Of a stretch of 33,285 nucleotides of DNA, positions 1-9,135 are shown piece after piece; position 1 is the first letter of the stretch, and each line of letters starts with the position of its first letter. This DNA comes from Bremia lactucae. Taxonomy: Eukaryota > Oomycota > Peronosporomycetes > Peronosporales > Peronosporaceae. Under the pieces are notes generated by a model. The model was not told the DNA's origin and did no database searches. It saw only the letters and a list, made by a program, of their open reading frames with translations. The stretch lies in NCBI RefSeq assembly GCF_004359215.1, contig NC_090620.1, forward strand, positions 4,141,884 through 4,175,168. The letters run 5' to 3'. The position numbers were made by a program, and so were the translations under genes.

Positions 1-808
1 CAAGCCCTGGCCAGGCTCCTGGGTAGTCCTCCTGAGCAACATGTTGCTCAGTTGGAGCAGTTTGAGGTATTCGCGCTCGGACAGCGGAGGGCAGCGTCCG
101 ATGCACAGGGCCATGTTGCGGCGGAGTCCGTCACTGAGACTCAGGATGAGCTGAGACATGAGCAGGCTCGGAGCGAGGCTCTCAACAGGACTGTTAAGAT
201 GCTCTCTGCCCGGCCGCATCAGCTGAGCCCATTCGGATCGACCCGCCCAAGTTCGATGGAACTGCAGCGCAAACGATTATCCACTGGCTTTTAGCCGTTA
301 AGCAATGCGGTGTCGCGCAGCTCATCGAGGACGACAGCCGGAAGGTGTCGTATGCCATGTCGCACCTGCGCAGTAAGGTCTCAGAGTGGGCTTAATCGGC
401 GCTTATGGCGGACAGAAAGGCGTTCCCTGCGTAGGCGTTCTTTAAGACAAAGATTCACGCCATGCATCAGTCGCTGAACAACGAAGTCTTGCTTCAGCGC
501 GCTTCTTTGGAGCGTGACAGACGAAGCGATCACTGCAAGAGTATGTGCAAGAGATGCACTCGCTGTCGGCGTCTATTACCGTAGGTGCCATTCCCATGGA
601 GTTGGGCAATGCAGACGTTGTCTGCTATAAATGCGGCAAACGCGGCCATACGATGGCTCGCTGCCATGCCAGGGTCCCTGCTGGGGCAAAAATGCCTAGC
701 AAGAGGACTCCCTTCCCAAAGGGCGATGGCAAGAACCAGCGTGCGAGACGCATGAGTTCTGCATCGACCAAAGTGACTTCTGTTGTAACGAGAAGCTCAC
801 AGTGCTAG
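1..808 (+). pseudogene. G1 Gag remnant with CCHC zinc knuckle
   Basis: The frame is open from the first base of the window to a stop ending at 294 and is Gln/Glu/Ala-rich, as expected of a Gag coiled coil. A second frame from about 200 carries the Gag core (an IRIDPPKFDGTA-like start, then LIEDDSRKVSYAMSHLR) and has stops near 393 and 433. A third frame (545-808) has a perfect C-X2-C-X4-H-X4-C knuckle at 623-664. The segment that normally separates the Gag core from the knuckle appears deleted just before PMELGNADVVCY. At least two frameshifts and one deletion are therefore needed to explain it. Gag would coat the element RNA in the cytoplasm. The family call is firm; exact borders are not. 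Confidence 0.8.
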
Positions 809-1308
809 GTGTGGAGAGTCCGTATGACCTCATCTAGGCATGCAACTAATTTCGTGTCGAACACAATTGAGGGTGCGTTGACGGGATGGGATGTCAAACG
901 TCCGAGACTGGGTAGTGAAAAGGACGGTGACAAGTACTCATGCGTCCGAATATCCTGCAAAAAGCCAAAGCCTGTGGCAGTAGACGGCGACCTGACTGGA
1001 AGTCAAGTGTCGCATAAACCGGCACAGTGTCTAGAGCCTGGTGCGGTTGGAAGGGGTGCATTCGCCGGGAGAGCAAGGGCACACGCTTCCCGGTCAAAGG
1101 TCGTGGTGACTCGAAGAACGAGTACTCGACAGATAAGGACATTCAAAGGCACGTGTAAACGAGTGAATTTTGGATCAGTCCCTAATAAAGAGGACGGGCC
1201 TTCGAACGAGGTGATCGAGGCCGTCAAAGAGGAAATTGCGGAGGCATCCTCAGTTAAGGTGCTCCGGCAAGTCTTAAATTTGCCAAGGAGATAGTAAATC
1301 TCTCGGAT
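809..1308 (+). pseudogene. G1 protease region and protease-RT linker, decayed
   Basis: This stretch sits where a Gypsy protease should be. A weak ATNFVSN match near 843-863 recalls the residues after the catalytic Asp-Thr/Ser-Gly of oomycete Gypsy proteases, but the catalytic triplet itself is not present. The rest is a polar linker (AVDGDLTGSQVSHKPAQ region) open to 1294. The protease core thus seems largely deleted. Assignment rests on position and weak similarity. Confidence 0.5.
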
Positions 1309-2325
1309 ATGTCGTGGGATTGGTTCCTATCCAAACTTAAGGAAGAAAATATCCTCGAGGTTGTCGCACCAGTTCCGGAAACGAACATGGTGGATTGTTG
1401 CTTGTCATCCACAATGGATGAGAGCGTCCTAGCAACGGATAAAGATGATTTGCTGCTCAAGGCTGGGATGCCTTCAGAAAGAGCCCGTTCTTTGAGATTC
1501 TGCGAAAACATCGTGCTATGTTCCCAGAAGAAGTGCCGAGCCGCCTACTTGCCGATAGTGGCATCGGACACGAAATTGATCGAGACAGGCACCAAATATT
1601 GTGCGACCAGGCGATGGCCGATGCCGAAAAAAACAGTCGATTATATCGATGAGTTCTTCGACAAGCGAGCCAAGGCGGGACATGTACGTGAAAGCAAATC
1701 GCCTCACTGCTTCTCAACCTCATGTGAGCGTAAAGCCACAGGTGGATGGCGCGTGGTTCATGCTTACAATAAGCTGAACACGGCGACCATACCGGCGCAA
1801 ACGCCAATCCCGCGGAAAGATGTCTTGTCGAACTAGAAATGAGAAAGCTAGCTATCTTGTCTGCGTTCGGTTTAAAGGATGGCTACTATCACGTACTCAT
1901 GAGAGGGTTTGATGTAGCCAAAACAGCTGTAAGCATCCCCAGCGGTATGCTTTGGGAGTCCCAAATGTTTGAAAGACGCACTAGCATCATTCAACCGAGT
2001 GGTGGCTTACGTGATGCGTCAGCACCGTGCCTATGCACTCCATTACTTTGACGATGTATTCGTGAATAGTAGAGTCAAGGACGAGCTGAGCGTAATAGAG
2101 TCGCACAAGCGTCATTTAGACGCTGTGTTGCAGACTTTGAAGGACGTGCAACTGTACGTCAATTCGCAAAAGTGCGTCATAGGGGTCCCTGTGATACCTG
2201 TGCTGGGCTGCATCGTTGGTACACGTGGTGTACGAGCAGACCCAGACAAGGTAAAATCAGTACAGGAATGGCCAATCCCACGGCATGTGAAGGATTTGCG
2301 CCAATTCCTAGGGCCCGCTAATTAG
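1309..2325 (+). pseudogene. G1 reverse transcriptase, split over several frames
   Basis: Residues WPMPKKTVDYIDEFFDKR, RKATGGWRVVHAYNKLNTAT and PAQTPIPRKDV (1610-1825) form the RT N-terminus. After a break near 1836 a short frame gives LKDGYYHVLMRGFDVAKTA and SIPSGMLWE. A third frame (1969-2325) has the catalytic YFDD box at 2044-2055, then VLGCIVGTRGVRADPDKV and a stop just after RQFLGPAN. The Met at 1969 is only an internal residue. At least two frameshifts and some lost sequence between 1836 and 1990 disable it. The polymerase would copy the element RNA into cDNA in the particle. Confidence 0.9.
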
Positions 2326-2787
2326 TTGCACAGATATAGCAAGAATTATGCTGAGCAAACTAAACCATTATCTGATCTCCTTGAAAAGGACGCAGAATAA
2401 GTTTGGCTAAAAGAACAAGATGATGCGTTCACATCAGTTAAGCAATCTCTTGAAGAGGCACCGGTCTTGGCATTGCCAGACGCGGATAAGCTCTTTTGCG
2501 TCGTCTGCGATGCAAGTAACTTTGCGTTCGGCAGCGCGCTCATGCAGAAGGATGACGACGGCGTTGACCGCGTCATCTCTAATCGGTCCCGGTTCTTAAA
2601 AGACGCGGAACTGAATTACTCCGTGCATGACAAAGAGCTACTTTCAATAAAGTATGCTCTTGTCAAGTTTCGTGTGCACCAATTGAGCACTGAACCATTT
2701 GTGATTTATACGGATTACGCATCACTGCGGACCGCAATAAACTCACCTCTCACCCAGAACGGCAAGATGGCTTATATTCTTCTCTGA
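2326..2787 (+). pseudogene. G1 RNase H domain
   Basis: The frame continues RT through a stop at 2398-2400. It contains CVVCDASNFAFGSALMQ, with the first catalytic Asp, then LNYSVHDKELLSIKYAL with the Glu and FVIYTDYASLRTA with the second Asp: the Asp-Glu-Asp set of Ty3-type RNase H. It ends early at 2785-2787, where the reading shifts to the next frame (SRANQMSWLKLYR-like in one frame, a Ser-Asn-Val-Leu-Ala-Lys-Ala-Leu-Ser-Arg-Arg reading in another). The domain would remove the RNA strand during reverse transcription. Confidence 0.85.
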
Positions 2788-3717
2788 ATTTAATCTCAAA
2801 GTTAAATACAAGCCGGGCAAGTCAAATGTCTTGGCTAAAGCTTTATCGCGCAGACCATACTTCGAGGTTAGACACCAGGAAAGTGTGTCTAGTGCTAAAG
2901 GACAATCTGAGCCATCAATATTGGCAGCCATTAAGGCCTACCACGTAACGAGCTCGTTAGCCTCTGACATACAAGAGAGCTATAGTCCTGACGAACATTG
3001 TCGCCTGCTGTTTATTCACTTCGGTGGACGAAAGGTACCCCTTCCGTCTTACCTGAAGGCTAAGCTAAATTGCTTTAGCCTCAGCGATCGCCTGTTATGG
3101 TATCAGCTGTCACCTTGAGAATAAATGTGCCTTACGACACAGATCTCAAGCTGATGATCCTCCATGAGCTCCATGATGCACCACCGAGTGGTCATCTGGG
3201 CCGTGTAAAGACATTTCTAAACGTGTCAGAGGAATTTTGGTGGCCACAGGTGGCCAACTATATTAGCTTCTGCGAACAGTGTCAGCACGTAAAGCCTGCA
3301 CCGTCCAGCAGTGCGCCATTAAAGCCGCTACCGATTCCAACGAATTGTTGGATGTCGGTAAGTCTGGACTTCATGTTTAGCATGCCGCCTGATCATAAGG
3401 GTCGGACAGGGCTAGTCGTCTTTGTAGACAGACTGAGCAAGATGGTGCATTTAGCACCATGTAAGACATCGATCACAGGCAAGGAGGCAGCTCTCTTGTT
3501 CCTGGATCATGTTTACCGACTACACGGGATGCCCGAGTCCATAGTATCGGACCGGGGTCCACGTTTTACGTCTGGGTTTTGGCGTCATGTGTTCGAGCTG
3601 CTAGGTAGCAAGCTCCACATGTCGACCGCAGATCATCCCCAGACCGATGGCCAAACAGAACGTGCCAATCGGATCGTGGCGGATGTCTTACGCACTATAG
3701 CAACTCCCAAAGATTAG
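2788..3717 (+). pseudogene. G1 tether and integrase (H2C2 zinc domain plus DDE core)
   Basis: The frame at 2831-3118 is the RNase H-integrase tether. The frame at 3097-3717 holds the zinc domain (His26, His33, Cys59, Cys62 of that frame) and the core with Asp91 in SLDFM, Asp152 in VSDRGPRF and Glu188 in QTERANR. The last two are separated by 35 residues, the canonical D-D(35)-E spacing. The core is uninterrupted, unlike the rest of the element. It ends at a TAG (3715-3717) after ATPKD, a premature stop relative to family length. The integrase would insert cDNA into host chromatin. Confidence 0.9.
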
Positions 3718-4632
3718 AGCAAGCAATTGTACTTTGTGGAGCTCGCTAAAAATAACAGTGTCCACGCCAGTACGGTGAGACATCGTTTTCTATAAACGGA
3801 CTGCTCCATCCTCGGATGCCAGTCTCGTTTGTGCGCGCCCGAGTTTTAGTGGGGGAGGGCCCCTCACTACGCTCGGTGCGAAAGAGGGACATAGCTTCGT
3901 CAATATGACGATGACCCGCGAGGGTATCATCTCAACGACGAAACTTGCCTTAGTGACCCTGCCGGGTTGGCAGTGGTCAGTATGTAGTCACGGCAAGGAA
4001 TGCATGTGCTCTCACACAATAGCGATGTTTCGTTGCTTACAACTACGTCCTACGAACGATTCCGGCGATGTCATAGGCGAGTTGAATGCTAAAAGCCTGA
4101 GCGAGGCTTAACACTTTGTGGATGAGCGATTAGCCATCCCACGAAAAGTCCGTGACCGTGGCGCAACGGCAAGCGCACAAGATAAACAAAAGAATGCTGA
4201 CTGAAATGGTCGCAAAAATAATGAATGCTTAAGTGTTCGACATAAAGTACTGTTAAGTACTGTTACTCTACCTAAAATCGCAATTTTTGTACTACCTGGG
4301 GGTACTTAAAATTATTGCTACGTTACATTGGGCCATTTACTGTGGTCGAGAAGGTCAAAGACCTAAATTATAGGCTCACCCTCCCGCCATATATGAAGAT
4401 GCACCCCGTCTTTTACGTGGGTCGTCTCAAACGGTATGTGGACCCAGATGAGGTCACATATTCCCATCAGTCTAAGGAGACTGTTGGTGACACCGACCAT
4501 GGGTTCAGTATTAAACAGATGGGGGAAATGAGGAAGGCGAAAGACTTGCCTCCGACCTTCTCTTCCCATGAGAACGTAACGGACTCGGAGAGCGAGAGAT
4601 ACCACGCGCGTAATACGGTTCCTCAGCATTAA
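3718..4632 (+). pseudogene. G1 integrase C-terminal region with GPY/F module
   Basis: After the stop at 3717 the sequence still reads as integrase C-terminus in changing frames: an FVELAKNNSVHAST match, an open stretch at 3905-4111, an RKVRDR...SAQDKQKNAD match near 4140-4200 and STVNLPK-like residues near 4262. The frame at 4315-4632 has the diagnostic YIGPFTVVEKVKDLNYRL, PPYMKMHPVFYVGRLKRY: the GPY/F module that in Metaviridae integrases binds DNA or multimerises. The Met at 4315 is an internal residue, not a start. Confidence 0.8.
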
Positions 4633-4861
4633 CTTCTTAAAGATGTCCAGCCGAAGTTTCAAGCGTTCGTAACCCTGACGATTTTTCGCGCGAGCATCAT
4701 GAAGCCGAGGTCAGTAGCAAGACTTGACCCTCGAAATCCCCAATGCGTCGTTCAGCAGCGCTTAATGCCTGCAACTGAACGATCGCGGGAAAGGCAGCAG
4801 CGATTATGTGGGCAAAATCGCCACTCCTATCGAGCGCCGCCTGCACTGATTGGATGCGGAT

Positions 4862-4980
4862 GGGAATCAACGCTTCCTTGCTAAAAGTTTGCTTGCCCAC
4901 CGCTCCGTGAGGAAGAAGCATCAAATCCTCGTCCAGTGGAGAGGATACCCGAAAATTCACCATGTCTTGTCAAAGCCTTA
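4862..4980 (+). pseudogene. G1 C-terminal chromodomain fragment
   Basis: A short frame without its own ATG reads NQRFLAKSLLAHRSVRKKH then QILVQWRGYPKIHHVLSKP and stops at 4978-4980. The YLVxWRGYP-like core and preceding HR(S/D)V are typical of the chromodomain at the end of oomycete Gypsy Pol, which directs integration to marked chromatin. The half after WRGYP (WEP motif onwards) is lost. The same domain is seen on the other strand in both G2 copies. Confidence 0.75.
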
Positions 4981-5079
4981 AAGTTGACTTAGTGACAAAC
5001 AAGCCGGGCTTGCATTCACGTCCCATACCATTAAGCACAGAGGTCTTTGTAACTAAGCCCTGTTTATCCTCTCCTCCTA

Positions 5080-5666
5080 ATGGTTTACCGACCCTAGTTC
5101 TTCCCCAGTAGACCGCCCGGCCCCACTCGGCGTTTCCCGCACCGTACAGCTTTCTGGTATAAGGTGGGATTGATGCTTCGAGCTTTGCGCGAATTGCGCA
5201 ACGGACAAGCCGGGCGCAAGTGCTTAGTGCTTTCTCGCATATAACATCTACGATGTTTGAATGCTATTCCACAGCTTTTCTTCTCCTTACTAATAGACAA
5301 ATCTGATGCGCTCGACGGGCTTTCCAATATTTCTGCGTACCAACGCGAGAGGACTTAAAGTCGAACTCAGCGCGTAACCCCATGGCAATTGCCGCTTCTA
5401 AAGTAACGGGATGAGATTGGTACAATTCCGTTTGGGCAACCCCCGCATTAAGGTCTTCCATTATGAACGAATAATTTAACCACTTCTTGCCCTCGGCCTT
5501 GATGTATAGCGGCAAAAAGAGCTCTTAACTCCTGGGCGTAGTCTCCTAGGATCGGTCTACCCTGACGAGCCGCTAAATATCGTGATCGTGTGCGAGAAAT
5601 CTGATTAGATGGGACAAACATGCTAGTCAGATGATGTTTTGGCAAATCACACCCCACGAGAGGCAA
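5080..5666 (-). pseudogene. Gypsy Gag fragment (reverse strand) with degraded zinc knuckle
   Basis: Reading from 5666 downward, three overlapping frames give one Gag: PSNQISRTRSRYLAARQGR and YAQELRALFAAIH (5666-5448), then AGVAQTELYQSHPVTLEAA and GLRAEFDFKSSRVGTQ (5515-5264), then CYMRESTKHLRPACPLR (5327-5094). The last is a CCHC knuckle whose second Cys is lost. The order matches a Retrotrans_gag C-terminal half. It lies opposite to G1 and looks like a different Gypsy family. No pol follows it; G1's chromodomain is only about 100 bases away, so this is a truncated insertion or rearrangement. Confidence 0.75.
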
Positions 5667-7025
5667 GGTAAACCTGCCTACTTGGACGAGCGGTGCAACT
5701 TATAGGGTGCACCAACTAAGTACCTGTTTTCAATCCTGTCACATGCCATAACCAGTTTGTCAAACTAGGTCTCGCAGCCTACGATTTGCACATTCTGTAT
5801 GAATGCTCCCGAAGCGTAAAACTAAAAGGAGTTGCATCCTTAGCACGCGTCCAAGTGTAACATCGATGCCAAAAACGCATCGATGAAGAATTCGTTTTTG
5901 TTGTCACCAAACTGTGAAGTCTGGATGAGTGACGACGGGATCTTATACCGCTCGTTGGTCATATACCGTTCGTTGGTCATAGCAGACCAACGAACCAAGT
6001 TGCCCTTTGCAGGCAACCAAGACTCTTTTCGGGAGCGAACCGCAACGAATTGCGGTCTCCGTTCCTTTGGTTAATGCTAAGTTGCAGACTAACATTCTGT
6101 TGAAGTGATCTTTACAATCCTTCGTTCCTGGTGGTACATTTTAGCATTCCCGGTACGGGGGCTCTTTAGATCGGAGTCATTACAAGATGACTCCTCATCA
6201 ATATAGTCCGAGGAATGGAACATCTTGGAGATTAATATCTGATCTCTCTCGTCTTAACCCACCGTTTTATGACAAAATTGCTCAGATAAAGATCTGGAGG
6301 CCAAAATTATATTTAAATGAAATTAGAGTAAGGTCGTAATATTAAATATAGTTCAGTTCCCCGTTTGATCTAAAACCGTCAAATGCGTTACTAAGGCTTG
6401 CCAATGATCTGTGATAGTACAAAGCCGCATGTACACACTCGCAAGCATAGATATCGCTCAGGTCTACGAACCATTGGTCCCTTGAACTAGGATTCATTAA
6501 GTTATACGAGCTTGTACGACTTACGAAGTTGTTAAACTTCTTAAGACTATAGAACTAAGCGACTCTTTAAGTATAGAGGAGCGAAGTAGCTTCGCTACAC
6601 CTGGAAGCACTCGCAGGCAATTTACACTTGATAATTAATTAAATTTAGCCTCTTCTGGCATGGATATCTTCCCCAAACTTTCAAAGCGAAACGAGTAGCA
6701 TATAAGAAGCTCAGAACTTTGTATGGGCTCGATCACATAGATCACAACCTTTCCCAGGCCCAGATGTTCTTGATGCAAGGCCTAAAGACTTAATATGAAT
6801 CCTCTCTTATCGGGCAGCAAAGGATCACTTAGCGGAACTCGGTACAATCCTGTACCTGATCCGGAGCCTAAGGCTCGCCCTCTTGCTGTCAGTGTTAACA
6901 CATATGAGGGCAAAGAGGAAGGAAATCTCCTTTTCTGGATTAAATAAACGAAAACGTCCATAGCCTCCGTCATGGCTATATTTAAGCTCGGTAGGAAAGC
7001 GAGTAAGTAAGCACTCACATGTAGC
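5667..7025. other. Gene-free stretch, probably decayed repeat and LTR sequence
   Basis: No reading frame here resembles a known protein. Visible structure: a short direct and inverted repeat (TCGTTGGTCATA twice at about 5952-5982, followed by its inverse GACCAACGA), AT-rich sequence at 6240-6360, two small hairpins at 6525-6540 and 6581-6598, and a possible LTR end at 6599. It is most likely old transposon DNA. I could not find the other boundary of that LTR. Confidence 0.5.
6581..6617 (+). repeat. Possible LTR 3' end with primer-binding site
   Basis: A dyad GTAGC-TTC-GCTAC (6586-6598) runs into GCTACA, ending at 6599. Two C residues follow, then TGGAAGCACTCGCAGG from 6602. This mirrors the G2 copy B arrangement at 29507-29527 (LTR end GTTACA, CC, then TGGTAGCACTTCG on the minus strand). 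A TGG start fits pairing with a tRNA CCA end. It would be the 5' LTR of a + oriented element whose body is missing. The LTR start is not identified. Confidence 0.35.
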
Positions 7026-7213
7026 ACGTCTAAAGACGTCGCACTTCCCGCGTCTCCTGCTGCTTTAGGGTGAAGCCCATGCCCCTAGAATTGCGTACTC
7101 CCTTAGAGACTCTCACTGGAGGACGTGCATCTCTTCTGAGAAGCGCGAAGGGATTGATAGCTTACAATTCTTTTACGAGCTCACGAAGCGCTCGTTTTCC
7201 CAAGGTTTTTTTG
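7026..7213. repeat. Fragment of the G2 3' internal region outside the LTR
   Basis: By eye this aligns with about 8765-8955 and 24045-24215: a tctcctgctgcttt-type start, then CCCATGCCCCTA, a CTTAGAGACTCTCACTGGAGGACG block, GCGAAGGGATTGA and TTTTACGAGCTC. Those places are the part of G2 beyond the chromodomain, in the same orientation. Here it lies on the outer side of the copy A LTR, so it belongs to another insertion or a rearrangement. Confidence 0.6.
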
Positions 7214-7725
7214 TGTAACAAGGCACATTTCACTAGTGCTGACCAGTACTAGTTAATCATACACTGATTACAGTGTAGGATAGGTGCCTCGAAGCTTCAC
7301 GTACACAAAGGTACCGAGGACGATTTCTTAAGAAGCTAAGGGTCTTCAGAGTAAAGGTCTAGACTAAGGCCTTAGAATAGAGAAAAGGTAAGACTGTATT
7401 AATCTATTCACATTCCTACGAAACGATCTTCTACTTACTACTGAACCTATTATATTAATAAGTAACAAGGTATGGCACCTTCTTGCGCACCGCACAATCG
7501 TGTCTTAAACCGATTGGCGGGGTTGATTTAAACTTAAATCAACCAATCAATAGAACTAATGTCTAATTGCATCAATATTACCAAATTTGGTATTAATGGA
7601 ACTATTGAAGTCAAAATTAATAAAGATAATAATTTTAAACTTCTTCATTTATTTCCTCTCATAGGAAATATTATTTCCTATTCCTCCTATAGGATATAAT
7701 ACTTGTGTAACGGGACCCCGTTACA
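7214..7725 (-). repeat. G2 LTR (3' LTR of copy A), about 512 bp
   Basis: The stretch begins TGTAAC at 7214 and ends GTTACA at 7725, giving terminal inverted 6-mers with TG...CA ends. Its left 130 bases align with 29522-29650, which lies next to the primer-binding site of copy B, so both are ends of one LTR family. On the minus strand the LTR is preceded by a purine-rich tract (7726-7738), which makes it a 3' LTR. The interior is AT-rich and contains several near-perfect palindromes. LTRs supply promoter and polyadenylation signals to the element. Confidence 0.75.
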
Positions 7726-7738
7726 CTCACCACCACTT
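7726..7738 (-). other. Polypurine tract of G2 copy A
   Basis: On the minus strand the bases directly upstream of the 3' LTR read AAGTGGTGGTGAG, purine-rich and abutting the TGTAAC terminus. This is the expected primer site for plus-strand DNA synthesis and fixes the element's orientation as minus. Short and inferred from position. Confidence 0.5.
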
Positions 7739-7963
7739 AACCAACAGTCACCATAGTGACTGATGTAGGGTGAAACGATATACTATTATGTCTTTCCCTT
7801 TAATTTTTGTATGTTGATTTTAACAATAATTCCGATTTTATTTTCATAAATTGATTTTGACCGAAATCAACATGGCGACTAATAAGTCTGTGCGCGTGGC
7901 CCGTGAGGCCGCAAAGCTGACAGCTGCACGGTACAGTGCAGCTGTTGGTAATGAAATTTATCA

Positions 7964-8278
7964 ATGGACGCTAATACGTCTACTGCGGGGAATACGTCAC
8001 CTACTCCCATTGGAGGTGACGATGACAAGTCATCTGCTACACCGACTGTAGGTGAGTGGACCAAGTCACCGGCATCGCCGGACTCAGTGTCTACTGTAAA
8101 GGCCGCTGGATCACCCGGGGCCGAGTCCGTTAAGCCTTCAGGTTCTAACGTGACAACTAGAGGGGTGATGACGAGGTTATTCGACTCGTCGAACCTCTTT
8201 GGTGAGGAGTCATCATCCGATGACTCCGTGAGCGATGACCACTCTGGTAACGTTAGCATGCGTCACCCAGAAAATTAA
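7964..8278 (+). other. Candidate antisense reading frame of G2, N-terminal part (copy A)
   Basis: A 104-codon frame runs opposite to G2 pol between the chromodomain and the 3' LTR. It starts at an ATG (MDANTSTAGNTSPTPIGG) and is rich in Ser, Thr, Pro and Asp, with an acidic run EESSSDDSVSDDHSGN near residue 80. The homologous stretch in copy B (23231-23530) keeps the same order with stops and frameshifts. By-eye differences between the copies over the acidic part favour third codon positions of this frame (about 10 third, 5 first, 6 second), which weakly supports real coding. An overlapping minus-strand frame (8259-7879) is also open. It matches no family I know. Confidence 0.35.
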
Positions 8279-8380
8279 GTGGTCGCGAGGGGAAGAGTGC
8301 TGCTGGTGGTGATAGTTTGCATCACCAGGAAGGGAGTGATTCTAGAGATCGCTCCAAGGGCTAAGTTAACGTTGACGTTA

Positions 8381-9050
8381 ACATGAGCCAACACGAGAGG
8401 GATCGCAATACGTTGCGGTTCGCTCCTGAAAATCGGCCTTGGTTGCCCTCTAGGAGAAACCTCATTCGTTGGTCTGTATGAACAACGATCGATGTCATAT
8501 TCCGCTATTCAACTCATCCAGGTTTCACATGCCCGGTGAGGATGAGACGAAATTCCTCACCGATGCCTTTTCCGGCATCGGTGGTACTCCTCTAAGCTGA
8601 CAAAGGATGTCAAACCTTTGCGCTAAACTTCGACAGCTTTTATACAGCATGTACAAAAATAGGCCGTGAGGTCTGGCTTGACAAGCTAAATGCTTTCCGT
8701 GAGCGGTTCGAGAAACAGACCGTAGTCGGTGCATGATATAAGCTGTACTGTTTGTCTTAGGAGACAGGGATTCCTTGCCTCTCGTGGGGGGACCCATGCT
8801 CCTGCTGTTTTAAGGGTGCAGGTCATGCCCCAAAAGAAAGCATATTTCTTAAAGATCTTCATTGGAGAACGCTCATCTCTTACGAGATGCGTGAAGGGAT
8901 TGAGAACCTCCAATCCTATTACGAGCGCGGAAAGCGCTCGTTCTCCGATGGACCTTCTGTCAAGGAGGATGGGGCTGTTCGTACTGCAAGACGAAACCTG
9001 GAACGTCCAACATCAATTGGGAACGAGGCTCCTAGCTATCATGTGAGGGT
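8381..9050 (+). other. Candidate antisense reading frame of G2, middle part (copy A), interrupted
   Basis: From the ATG at 8383 (MSQHERDRNTLRFAPENRPW) the + strand carries protein-like segments broken by indels: LNAFRERFEKQTVV near 8685, LASRGGTHAPAVLRVQVMP near 8770-8825 and REGIENLQSYYERGKR near 8890. Copy B keeps the same segments in the same order at 23660-24215. However, differences between the copies here are not concentrated at third positions, and the 3' part overlaps the chromodomain on the other strand. It may be a conserved non-coding 3' region rather than a gene. Confidence 0.3.
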
Positions 9051-9135
9051 GGATACCCTCGCCAACGAACGAGATATCTCGTTCGAACTCTATTTACCTC
9101 TGGGTGGTTCGAAAAGCTTTCAACAAGAAAATGCT
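8950..9135 (-). pseudogene. G2 copy A chromodomain
   Basis: From 9132 downward the minus strand reads HFLVESFSNHPEVNRVRTR, then YLVRWRGYPPS, ending near 9045. This is the first half of a chromodomain with its aromatic WRGYP core. A frameshift follows, and the second half reads on in another frame (ARSLVPN-like, then weak remnants). It is the C-terminal targeting domain of Pol, as in G1 and G2 copy B. No start codon of its own is expected. Confidence 0.75.

Larger units (their letters stand above)
1..4980 (+). mobile_element. Ty3/Gypsy retrotransposon G1 (chromodomain type), degenerate, 5' end outside the window
   Basis: A Gypsy-order series of domains runs on +: gag with CCHC knuckle, RT, RNase H, H2C2 plus DDE integrase, GPY/F module and a C-terminal chromodomain. 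Integrase downstream of RT marks Ty3/Gypsy; the terminal chromodomain marks the chromovirus type. No LTR is visible on either side: the left end is cut by the window, and unrelated reverse-strand gag sequence begins near 5080. Many stops and frameshifts make it non-autonomous. A partial second copy of the family lies at 21714-23217. Confidence 0.9.
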
